Assembly (NCBI RefSeq): GCF_042661465.1
Contig: NZ_JBHSWE010000001.1
Location: 2,046,001-2,110,000 of the forward strand
Reading direction: 5' to 3'
DNA length: 64,000 bases
Origin: Marinobacterium_A aestuariivivens
GTDB taxonomy: Bacteria > Pseudomonadota > Gammaproteobacteria > Pseudomonadales > Balneatricaceae
Shown: positions 54,501-62,853 of the stretch, in pieces
Layout of the letters: each line of letters begins with the position of its first letter
How positions within the stretch are numbered: position 1 is the first letter of the stretch
The notes under the pieces: model-generated
The model's input: the letters and a program-made list of their open reading frames with translations, nothing else
The model's database searches: none
What the model was told of the DNA's origin: nothing
Program-made: the position numbers and the translations under genes

Positions 54501-55194
54501 CGCGATGGTCGCCACCTGCCAGCTGTACCAGCTCGACACCGGGGCCGCGCTGCAGAGCCTGGCCACCGCCGAGCGGCTGTCGAAGCGCCGTCCGGAGCCC
54601 CGCTCCGGCATGTTGCTGCTGAGCCTGCAGGGACTGCTGCACCACTTCGCACGGCGCGACCGCGGAGCCGCCAGGGACTGCTTCAGTGCCAGCCTGCACC
54701 TGGCCCGGCAGCTCGGCGCCCGCCGTTTTATCGTCGACGGCCATGCACAACTGGCCTACATGGCGCAACAGGAGGGCGACCGGTCCGGTTTCGAGCAGCA
54801 TATCGCGGCCGCCGACGCCAGCCTCGAACCCGGCGCCCGCCACTTCGTACAGCCCTGGTTGCGCGCCATAGAGGCCATGGGCCAGACCGATGCCGCGACG
54901 CGGCACGAGCGAATGGCCCAGGCGCTGGCGCTGCTGACACCGGAATGCCTGCCCCACTGCCACCTGCATGTGCATCAGCTGCAGATCGACCTCGCCCTGG
55001 CCGACCAGGATCTGGCGGCACTGCGCGAGGGCTGCGATGCCCTGCTCGCCTATGCCCGCGGCCGGGACCTGCGCTGGGCGCATTTCTACGCCGACCGCGC
55101 CCTGGCGCTGGCCGAGGGCCGGATCGACGCCGGCCGGCTCGAACAGGAGCTGCGCCAGACCGGCCTGCTGCATTGCCTGAGCTGGCTGCGGTAG
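51513..55194 (+). CDS. Giant BTAD/SARP-type regulator with cyclase-like, ATPase and TPR domains, two frameshifts
   Basis: About 1227 residues when two bases are restored (C run 52260-52264, G run 52950-52952). It has a SARP-type winged helix (LLGGFELTDTRGK) and BTAD helices (SLRQALVSLRKVLGE, EDWLQLQREHYRR) over residues 1-240. Then comes a degenerate nucleotidyl-cyclase-like domain (FGGTMLDSGQGDLRLVLFGLP, DSERALRCALQLLD). An AAA_16 ATPase has P-loop RGDAGIGKSRLLEQL and Walker B-like LLITIEDIHWAD. A long TPR region runs from about 53800 to the end. It probably regulates the divergent methyltransferase or the MATE pump. The start is GTG 51513. Confidence 0.85.
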
Positions 55195-55346
55195 CGTTTT
55201 ACCGCTGCCGGGTTCCCGGATTGCCTGCAAGCGCCCCCGCCCGTACATTGAAGGCCCGACTTCTCCCGATTGACGCTGGATTGACGCCGCGCCGCACCGC
55301 ACCTTGACGCCAGCCCGTCAGACTGCATGCAAACGGGAGGCTGACC

Positions 55347-56717
55347 ATGACGAATTCACGAACGCTGCGCCACGAGCTGGCGCGAACCCTGGCCATTGCG
55401 GCCCCGCTGACCCTGGCGTCACTGCTGTCGATGGGCATCGCCATTACCGATGTGCTCATGATGGCCTGGCTCGGCACCGCGGAACTCGCGGCCGGCGCCG
55501 CCGTCAGCGACTTCTATTCGATCGTTTTCTATCTTGGCGGCGGCGTTATCGGCGCCCTTTCTGCACTGCTGGCCGAATGCCGGGGCGCTGGCCGGGAGCG
55601 GGAAGTGGCGGGCTGGATCGGCCAGAGCTTCCAGCTGGCCCTGCTGCTGACCCTGCCCTGCGCCCTGTTGATCAGCCTGTCACCGCGATTGCTGGCGCAG
55701 ATCGGAGCGGAGCCCGCCATCGTCGATGCCGCCTCCGATTATGCGCCGATGATGGCGCTGACCTGCGCCCTGCTACTGCTGGTCCGCGTCTGGCACCAGT
55801 GTTTCGCTGCCTGGGAACAGACCCGGGTCATCCTGGGCGGAATGCTGCTCAGCCTACCGCTCAATGCCCTGGGCAACTACGGACTGATGTACGGACGCTG
55901 GGGCCTGCCGGAAATGGGGTTGGCCGGCATCGGTCTGTCGTCCGCACTCTGCGCCGCCGTCCTGCTGGTCTGGCTCAGCCTGATGGCCCACCGGGCCAGC
56001 TGGTATCGCCCCGTCGGCCGGGCACTGCTGCAGGTGCACCGGGCGCGTTTGCAAAAACTGCTGCGTCTGGGGCTGCCGATCGGCATGACCAGTCTGGGCG
56101 AAACCGGCATCTTCCTGCTGGCGACGCTGCTGATCGCCGGCTTCGGCATCGACCAGCTTGCGGCCCATACCCTGACGCTGCGCCTGGCCGGTGTGCTCTA
56201 TGCCGTTCCGCTGGGTTTGGCGCAGGCGGCCACGGTCAGGGCCGGACTGGCCCTTGGCGCGGGCGACTCCGGCCGGATGCACCGGGTGCTGAGGGTCCAG
56301 CTGTGGCTGGCGCTGCTCTGGGGTCTGCCGCTGGCGCTGCTGCTGGCCGGCGGGCGGGAATCCCTGATTATCTGGCTGCTGCCGCAGGCCGAACGCGGGC
56401 TGCCGCTGTTCGAAATTGCCGCAGCGCTGCTGTTGCTGCTGGCCGTAGCGCAGCCGGCGGACAGCCTGGCCACCCAGACGACCGGTTATCTGCGCGGCTT
56501 GCAGGATACCCAGAGGCCGATGCAGCTGATCCTGGTAAGCCACTGGCTGCTGGCGTTTCCGCTGGCACTTCTGCTCGGCTACGGCGCCGGACTCGGTGCC
56601 ATCGGCATCTGGCTCGGCCTGGGTACCGGTATCCTGCTGGCCAGCACAGCCCTGCTGTTGCGACTGCGTCAGCAGTTGAAACGCCCCTGGGTGGGGACGA
56701 CCCTCGCGGCGCGATAG
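55347..56717 (+). CDS. MATE family multidrug efflux pump (NorM-like)
   Basis: A 456-residue inner-membrane protein with 12 hydrophobic segments in two bundles. The N-terminal ARTLAIAAPLTLASLLSMGIAITDVLMM and the AGAAVSDFYSIVFYLGGGV loop, and in the second half KLLRLGLPIGMTSLGETGIF, are typical MATE patterns. ATG 55347 has GGGAGG before it. It is 150 bases after the BTAD regulator on the same strand and may be under its control. Confidence 0.92.
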   Translation: MTNSRTLRHELARTLAIAAPLTLASLLSMGIAITDVLMMAWLGTAELAAGAAVSDFYSIVFYLGGGVIGALSALLAECRGAGREREVAGWIGQSFQLALLLTLPCALLISLSPRLLAQIGAEPAIVDAASDYAPMMALTCALLLLVRVWHQCFAAWEQTRVILGGMLLSLPLNALGNYGLMYGRWGLPEMGLAGIGLSSALCAAVLLVWLSLMAHRASWYRPVGRALLQVHRARLQKLLRLGLPIGMTSLGETGIFLLATLLIAGFGIDQLAAHTLTLRLAGVLYAVPLGLAQAATVRAGLALGAGDSGRMHRVLRVQLWLALLWGLPLALLLAGGRESLIIWLLPQAERGLPLFEIAAALLLLLAVAQPADSLATQTTGYLRGLQDTQRPMQLILVSHWLLAFPLALLLGYGAGLGAIGIWLGLGTGILLASTALLLRLRQQLKRPWVGTTLAAR

Positions 56718-57029
56718 CGGTATCGGTCCGTACCTTATCCGGATATCGATAATTTAGGCAATATTCCCAAGGCATAACGCAACTGCGGAACCTAAGCTTA
56801 GAGGGCATCTTGGATACTGAAAGGGCACGATCAGCGAGTTGTCGATCACGCAAAGCCACGGGTTCCGTCTCGGAATAGCCGGGTTGCCACACACAGGTGT
56901 GACAACGGGAAGGAGTTCTCCCCGCTTGCAGACATTTCGGCCGCCCGCTTTCAGCTCTGCCAGCCCGATGCTCCTCCCGCTGCAGCGATTCCGGCATCAC
57001 CGGTTGCGACACAGACGGAGGAAACAACC
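56718..57029. other. Intergenic region between the MATE and hydrolase genes
   Basis: No gene is seen. TATCGATAATTTAGGCAATA at 56741-56760 is the only AT-rich patch and might hold the hydrolase promoter. The ribosome site GGAGG lies just before 57030. Confidence 0.4.
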
Positions 57030-57787
57030 ATGCTGTCACGCAAAGCGGACCCGATCAGCGACGAGCGCTGCCCCGTACTGCTGGTATCGGGCCATGGCTG
57101 GCGTCCGGGGCCGGCACTGGCCCGGCAACTGAACCGGGAATACCGGGTGGAGATTGCCGACCAGTCGGCACTGCCGCGACTGCTGCAGCAGTTGGCACGG
57201 ATCGACGGTCCCTGCCACCTGATCGGGCACGCCCACGGCAGCGTTCCGGCATTGCAGGCCGCACTGGCCCGCCCGCAACAACTGCTGTCGCTGACCCTGG
57301 TGAATCCCGCCGCCTTCAGCCTGCTGCGCCAGCTCCACGACTGGGAAAGCTGGGAGGCCGCAAGCCGGTTCGCAAGCCATGTCATCGCGTTGCACGCCGC
57401 CGGCGCCACGGCGCTCGCTGCCAGGTCTTCGTCCAGTTCTGGTTCGGGCGCGTCATCTGGTGGCTGCTGGGACCGAAGCAGAAAAGCCAGCTGCTGCGCC
57501 GGCTGCCAGGCATCGTCGATGAACTCGCCGACCTTTACCGCAATGCCTTGCACCCCCATGACCTGCTGTCACTGCCCATGCCTGTGCACCTTGTCTGCAA
57601 TCGTCAGACACCGCAGCCTTCTCGCCGCCTGGCCGAACAGATGCAAACGCTGATTCCCGTCGCCACCCTGAGCCTGATCGATCGGGGCAACCAGGGTGTC
57701 GACTCGAACGGCGCCACGCGGATCCGCGACGGCATCGTCACCGGCTCGCGCGCCAGGATAGCGGCAGCAAACCCGCCCTTGCGGTGA
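57030..57787 (+). CDS. Alpha/beta hydrolase fold protein, one frameshift
   Basis: The protein is about 252 residues once one base is restored near 57405-57411. LLVSGHGWRPGPALARQL is the oxyanion-hole region, and CHLIGHAHGSVPALQAAL contains the nucleophile-elbow equivalent, with HAHGS in place of the usual GxSxG. The restored second half (GARCQVFVQFWFGRVIWWLL ... HPHDLLSLPMPVHLVCN) ends at 57787. The substrate is unknown. As serine is missing from the elbow it may be a non-catalytic or atypical member. ATG 57030 has GGAGG before it. Confidence 0.6.
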
Positions 57788-58016
57788 ATGCGGAGCATTC
57801 GGCCTGGAGCGACGTCACCTGACAGATTCAACCCTTTCGGTACTGAAAAGCCTGCGAAGTGCGGCCAAATGCCGACAAAGATTGCCTTGAACCCGAGGGC
57901 GTCTTATCCTTGTCGGTTTTCCCGACAGAACCGTCTCTGCAATCGGGCGGGTTCAGGTTCCGGGCTCCCGGCAACCCGCCCGATCGATCCTTAGAATCTC
58001 CTGACAGGACAAGGTA

Positions 58017-58505
58017 ATGAGTGCAAAAGTCGCCATAGTGATGGGCTCCCGTTCCGACTGGCCCACCATGAAAGAGGCTGCCGACATTCTCGACACCCTC
58101 GGTGTGTCGTACCACGCCGAGGTGGTCTCGGCTCATCGCACCCCGGACAAGATGTTCAGTTTCGCCGAGGAAGCGGCCGAGCGCGGCTTCGAGGTGATCA
58201 TCGCCGGCGCCGGCGGCGCCGCCCACCTGCCCGGCATGATCAGCAGCAAGACCCTGGTACCGGTGCTGGGCGTACCGGTTCAGAGCAAGGCACTGAGTGG
58301 CCTCGACAGCCTCTATTCCATCGTCCAAATGCCCCGCGGCGTGACCGTCGGCACCCTGGCGATCGGCGGCGCCGGCGCTTTCAATGCCGGTCTGATGGCG
58401 GCGCAGATCCTGGCTACCCGCGATGAGGCGCTGCGCGAGCGGCTGCAGCAGTGGCGCAGTGCCCAGTCCCAGGCCGTCCTGGACAACCCGGACCCGAGGA
58501 GCTGA
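58017..58505 (+). CDS. purE: N5-carboxyaminoimidazole ribonucleotide mutase
   Basis: A 162-residue class I PurE that converts N5-CAIR to CAIR in purine synthesis. VAIVMGSRSDWPTM, VVSAHRTPDKM and IAGAGGAAHLPGMI hold the active site; the catalytic histidine is in SAHRTP. It starts with MSAKVAIVMG and ends 3 bases before purK, so the pair is translated together. Length matches the family. Confidence 0.97.
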   Translation: MSAKVAIVMGSRSDWPTMKEAADILDTLGVSYHAEVVSAHRTPDKMFSFAEEAAERGFEVIIAGAGGAAHLPGMISSKTLVPVLGVPVQSKALSGLDSLYSIVQMPRGVTVGTLAIGGAGAFNAGLMAAQILATRDEALRERLQQWRSAQSQAVLDNPDPRS

Positions 58506-58508
58506 AGC

Positions 58509-59578
58509 ATGCTGCCACGTATTGCCGTCATCGGTAACGGCCAGCTCGGCCGGATGCTGAAACAGGCCGGCGCACCGATGGGACTCGAGGTCCTGCCCTG
58601 CGACCCGTCGCTGGAAGAGCCGGTGGCGCTGAACCCGGACGATGTGGTGACCGTCGAACAGGAACTCTGGCCCGACACGCCGCGCAGCCGGCTGCTGACG
58701 GCCCATCCCGGCTTTCTCAATGCCCGCGCCACCGAAGTGATCCGCGACCGCCTGAGCGAGAAGAGCCTGCTCGACCACCTCAAGGTCGGCACTGCCCCCT
58801 GGTGCAATATCACCCCAGACCACACCACCGAACACCTGGCGCTGGTCGGCGACAGGCTGGTCATCAAGCGTCGCCAGGGCGGTTACGACGGCCGCGGCCA
58901 GTGGCGCTGGAAGCAGGGCGAGCCGGCTCTGGACGAGTGGCTGGGCGAATGCATCGCCGAGAAAATGATTCCGTTCGACGAGGAAGTTTCGCTGGTCGGC
59001 GCCCGCGGCCACGACGGCCAGTGCGTCTTCTATCCGCTGACCCTGAACCTGCATCAGCAGGGCATCCTGCACGCCAGCGTCGGCGGACTGAAGCGCCTGC
59101 AACCGCTGCAGGCGATCGCCGAAGAGTGGCTCACGCGCATCATGGTCGAGCTGGATTACGTTGGCGTGATGGCGATGGAATGCTTCATCGTCGACGGCAC
59201 CCTGCTGGTCAACGAACTGGCGCCGCGCGTGCACAACAGCGGCCACTGGACTCAGGCCGGCGCCAACCCGAGCCAGTTCCAGCTGCATCTGCGCGCGGTC
59301 GCCGACCTGCCGCTGTTCACCCCGAGGTCGACGGCCTCAGCGTGATGTGGAACCTGCTCGGCCGCGACTGGTCGACGCAGTGGCTGGCGGTACCGGGCTG
59401 CGATGTCCACTGGTATGAGAAGGAGGTCCGCCCGGGCCGCAAGGTCGGCCACGTCAACCTGCACCGCAATTCGGTTGCCGAGCTGCAGGAAAGCCTCAAC
59501 CAGCTGGCCGCCATGCTGCCGGAAGAGGAGCGCAGCCCGTTGCTCTGGGCGCTGCAGGAAATCGGAGCCGACGCCTGA
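58509..59578 (+). CDS. purK: N5-carboxyaminoimidazole ribonucleotide synthase, one frameshift
   Basis: ATP-grasp enzyme making N5-CAIR from AIR, bicarbonate and ATP, the substrate of the PurE encoded just upstream. IAVIGNGQLGRMLKQAG is the N-terminal motif; VIKRRQGGYDGRGQWRWK and NELAPRVHNSGHWTQ are ATP-grasp hallmarks. One base is missing in the C run at 59320-59323; restoring it joins LPLFTPEVDGLSVMWNLLG and gives about 356 residues. No gene is seen in the 140 bases just after it. Confidence 0.95.
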
Positions 59579-60488
59579 CGTTGGCATTGCAGTATCGGGC
59601 ACAGCAAGACCTGCCACTCGGAGCACTCGGGGTGGCAGGGGTCCGTCGGCGCACGGTGCCCGGGAAGCGCGGTCAATGGGCTATCCACGCGGATTCGACC
59701 GAACCAGCCAACGCAGCCCAAGCGTCACGCTGCTGTTCTTTTGAGGTGCCCTGCTGTCTCTGCACACCGACTTGAACCGCCATCTGTTAAACATTCCCCC
59801 ATACCCCGGCCTGCCTCGTCACGATCTGAATTCTCGCACGGTACCGGTTTTACCTGTTGTTCCGCCCCCCTGGTCCACTGACAGCAGCCGCTGCCGACGC
59901 CCATGCGACCACTGTCGCCGATCGCCTCCAGCCTGCAACCCTCGAAAAAATACGCTGCCTGATTCTACTTCGCCTCCCCATCCCCAGCCACTCGATAAGC
60001 CCTTGAACATGGGGCGTTTATCCGGAAGATGACACTCAAACGTAATATTTCAAACACGATGTCGCCATTTTTATACTCTATACAGTCTGTGTGCAGTTGC
60101 GAAACAATAGGTCAATTCTGAGCCATGGGAGTCGCTTCGTCGCTGCCGGATAAACAGAGTTTTCAATGCTCTGGATGTTTCGGAATGAAAGTACAGGACT
60201 ATTAAGCAGCCAGTCATGTCATTCCGACAATCATTATAAAGAGCTCTATTTAGCTGTTTTTTCTGATTTTTCTAAATTGAGCGCTCAGCGGCAGCTTCAG
60301 GTTACCTAATTCCCAGTGCAGCTACTGAAGCGCTCGTTTGAGCGCATTATGCATAGTCGAAAATCCCGTGTCTCTGATTTAACACACTATACAAAGCTAA
60401 CGCTGTCGCGTAAAAGACACAGTATTAAAACGTACGTTTGAAACAAGACATTTTAACTGGGCGTGAGGGAAAGTCCGTATAACCCTGG
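59579..60488. other. AT-rich intergenic region before the polysaccharide operon
   Basis: I see no credible gene. From about 60030 to 60470 the sequence is clearly poorer in GC than its surroundings and includes GAGCGCTC/AGCGCTC-like repeats (about 60280-60345). The promoter of the polysaccharide operon and a long untranslated leader up to the ops element probably lie here; I cannot place the promoter precisely. Confidence 0.5.
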
Positions 60489-60500
60489 GGCGGTAGCGTG
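60489..60500 (+). promoter_or_regulatory. ops/JUMPstart element for RfaH
   Basis: GGCGGTAGCGTG is an exact match to the ops pause element that recruits RfaH to polysaccharide operons. The preceding bases, AACCCTGG, resemble the JUMPstart flank. It lies about 110 bases before the start of the sugar phosphotransferase gene, in the 5' leader, where RfaH sites normally sit. Confidence 0.85.
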
Positions 60501-60608
60501 TCTGAATCGGATCAGCTGCCGCTCAGGCCGGGTTTGGCCGGGCACCTTGCGCATATCTTCAATCGGCAACGCAGCACCGGAGTGACCCGGTGTCGAAGGG
60601 AATCAACG

Positions 60609-61998
60609 ATGTTTGAGCAAAAGTCACCCTCTCATCATCCGCGCGGCCTGACCTTCTGGATCCAGTGGCTGGTCGCCATGACACTGACCTCGGCGCTGCT
60701 GGGGTTGCTGACCTGGCTCAAGACCGGCGACATTGAGGCCCAGTATCGCATTCTTGCGGTGCTGGCGATTCTCGGATCAGTGCCGGCCTATACCTTCTCG
60801 AAGGCCTACGACCGTACCCGTGAAGGCTCAATCAGCGGTCTGGTCAGGCTTCTGGCCGGCTGGCTGCTGCTGCTGGCCATGCTCTCGGTCGTGGCCTTCG
60901 TCAGCAAAACCAGCGAACTCTATTCACGCGAGGTGTTGCTGAAATGGGCCATGCTGAGCTATCTGGTGCAGGCCGCAACCTTCCTACCGCTGCATGAGCT
61001 GTCGCGAAGCTACCATCAGCGTCTGCGGGAAAAGCGCCGGGCGCTGATCATTGGTACCGACCGGCTGGCCTCGCAGCTGGCCGACGTTCTGATCGACGAG
61101 CGCCGCGAGCCGGTCCGCGGCCTGGTACGGCTCGATTGCGAGCTCTCCGGCAGTCCGGGCCGGCTACCTGAACTCGGCACCGTCTCTCAGATCCGCCGCA
61201 TCATCGCCGAACAGCAGATCAAACGGCTCTATGTTGCGCTGCCGTTCAGCAAGATGAACCAGATCGAGCAGCTCTACATCGATCTGCTCGACGTCCAGGT
61301 CGATGTCGTCTGGGTACCGGATCTCGCGTCGCTGGTGCTGCTGAACCAGTCGGTCTCGGCAATCGGGGCCTGCCGGCCATCCACCTCAACGAAAGCCCGC
61401 TGACCTCTCAGCCGCGGGGCGCCTTCGCAAAGGCCGTACTGGACCGCAGCATTGCGCTGCTGGCCATTCTCGCGCTGAGCCCATTGCTGATCGCGACCGC
61501 CATCGCAGTCAAGCTCTCGTCGCCGGGGCCCGTACTGTTCAAGCAGCAACGCCATGGCTGGGACGGCGAGATCATCAAGGTGTGGAAATTCCGTTCGATG
61601 CGGGTCCATCAGGATAACCGCGTCAAGCAGGCAACCCGCGACGACCCCGGATCACCCCGGTCGGACGCTTTATCCGCCGCACCTCGATCGACGAGCTGCC
61701 ACAGCTGTTCAATGTGCTGTTCGGCGATATGTCCCTGGTCGGACCGAGGCCCCATGCGCTGGCCCACAACGACTACTACGCCGACAAGATCACTGCCTAC
61801 ATGGCACGTCATCGCATCAAACCCGGCATCACCGGCCTGGCCCAGATCAGCGGCGCCCGCGGCGAAACGGAAACGATCGACAAGATGGCCAAAAGGGTGG
61901 AGTTCGACCTGAAGTACATCAGCAACTGGTCGCTTTGGCTGGATATCAAGATCCTGCTCAAGACGCCGTTGTCGCTGCTGTCGAAGGATATTTACTGA
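60609..61998 (+). CDS. Undecaprenyl-phosphate sugar phosphotransferase (WcaJ-like), two frameshifts
   Basis: Starts exopolysaccharide repeat-unit assembly by moving a sugar-1-phosphate onto undecaprenyl phosphate. Hydrophobic segments fill the N-terminal half (WIQWLVAMTLTSALLGLLTW and three more), then a CoA-binding-like domain. The C-terminal bacterial sugar transferase domain has KVWKFRSMRVHQDN, TSIDELPQLFNVL, DMSLVGPRPHAL and KPGITGLAQISG. One base each is missing in the G run 61365-61368 and the C run 61645-61648; restored length is about 463 residues. ATG 60609 has AAGGGAA before it; the frame upstream from 60498 is not coding. First gene after the ops element. Confidence 0.92.
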
Positions 61999-62118
61999 GG
62001 TCGCCGTACATTTTGCAGGAGTAATGTGCGAGGGTGTGCTGCTGCGATCCACAATCGGATGCCTCTCGCGCGATAGACCGGCAACACCGTGTTTGAATGA
62101 AATACTAAGGATTTATGG

Positions 62119-62853
62119 ATGTTAACCAGATTAAAATCGGTATGGGATACATACAGCAATCCCGACAACATTATCATTTACCAGATGGGCAAGGTCGGTT
62201 CCAGCTCTTTAGAGAAATCGATACCCAATAGTATCCATACTCATATGATGTACGGCAATTCCCCATGCCATGTGCATCTCGATCAGCGTCGACGCGGCCT
62301 CAAAAAGGCCGTGGGTTTCATTGGAGACTCCATCAAGCGGGCGGCAGTCATGCAAAGGGATGAAATCAAGATCATCACCCCGATTCGGGAGCCGGCCGCC
62401 CGAAATGTATCCATGTTCTTCCAGGACCTTGCTCACTGGATATATCACTATTGCGACCTGGGAAACCACGACAATCGTTTCGACGACTCCCGGTTTCTCG
62501 AGAAGGTTTTTCAGGATGCGTTCGATCACAAGTACGCCCTGGACTGGTTCGACACTGAGTTCCGCAGGTTTACGGGCGTCGATATCTACGCGACCCCCTA
62601 CAATAAAGAACAGGGATATATGGAAATCAGGCAGGGCAAGTTTCATATATTGATTATTGACTCCAAGAGAATCAAAGAAAACATCTCCATCATCGAAACG
62701 TTTTCCGGTCGCAAAATCGATATCCAGGATAGCAATATCGCCGATAACAAGTGGTACGGACTTCTCTACAAGGAATTCAAGAAAAACTTCGACATGGAGC
62801 GGTACAAGAATTCACTTCAGAGTCACCGGTTCTATGAAAAATTCTACACCTGA
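62119..62853 (+). CDS. Sulfotransferase-like capsular polysaccharide protein
   Basis: A 244-residue protein whose N-terminal IIIYQMGKVGSSSLEKSI matches the P-loop-like 5' phosphosulfate-binding strand of sulfotransferase-type capsule proteins. The phosphate-binding PIREPAARNVSMFF is a second typical motif. It may transfer sulfate from PAPS to the exopolysaccharide. ATG 62119 has AAGGA before it. Its end overlaps the glycosyltransferase gene by 20 bases. Codon use is poorer in GC than the rest of the window, suggesting transfer, as is common for polysaccharide genes. Confidence 0.7.
   Translation: MLTRLKSVWDTYSNPDNIIIYQMGKVGSSSLEKSIPNSIHTHMMYGNSPCHVHLDQRRRGLKKAVGFIGDSIKRAAVMQRDEIKIITPIREPAARNVSMFFQDLAHWIYHYCDLGNHDNRFDDSRFLEKVFQDAFDHKYALDWFDTEFRRFTGVDIYATPYNKEQGYMEIRQGKFHILIIDSKRIKENISIIETFSGRKIDIQDSNIADNKWYGLLYKEFKKNFDMERYKNSLQSHRFYEKFYT

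Noticed and set aside
53167..55302. 711-residue minus-strand ORF
   Set aside because: It is a shadow of the BTAD/AAA/TPR gene, whose plus-strand frame carries clear TPR and P-loop motifs.
55304..56752. 482-residue plus-strand ORF longer than the MATE frame
   Set aside because: The frame starting at 55347 has twelve hydrophobic segments and MATE motifs; the longer one is Arg/Pro/Gly-rich alternate-frame sequence.
60440..60520. Riboswitch in the leader of the polysaccharide operon
   Set aside because: No conserved c-di-GMP or other riboswitch core is visible; the ops/JUMPstart element explains the conserved-looking bases.
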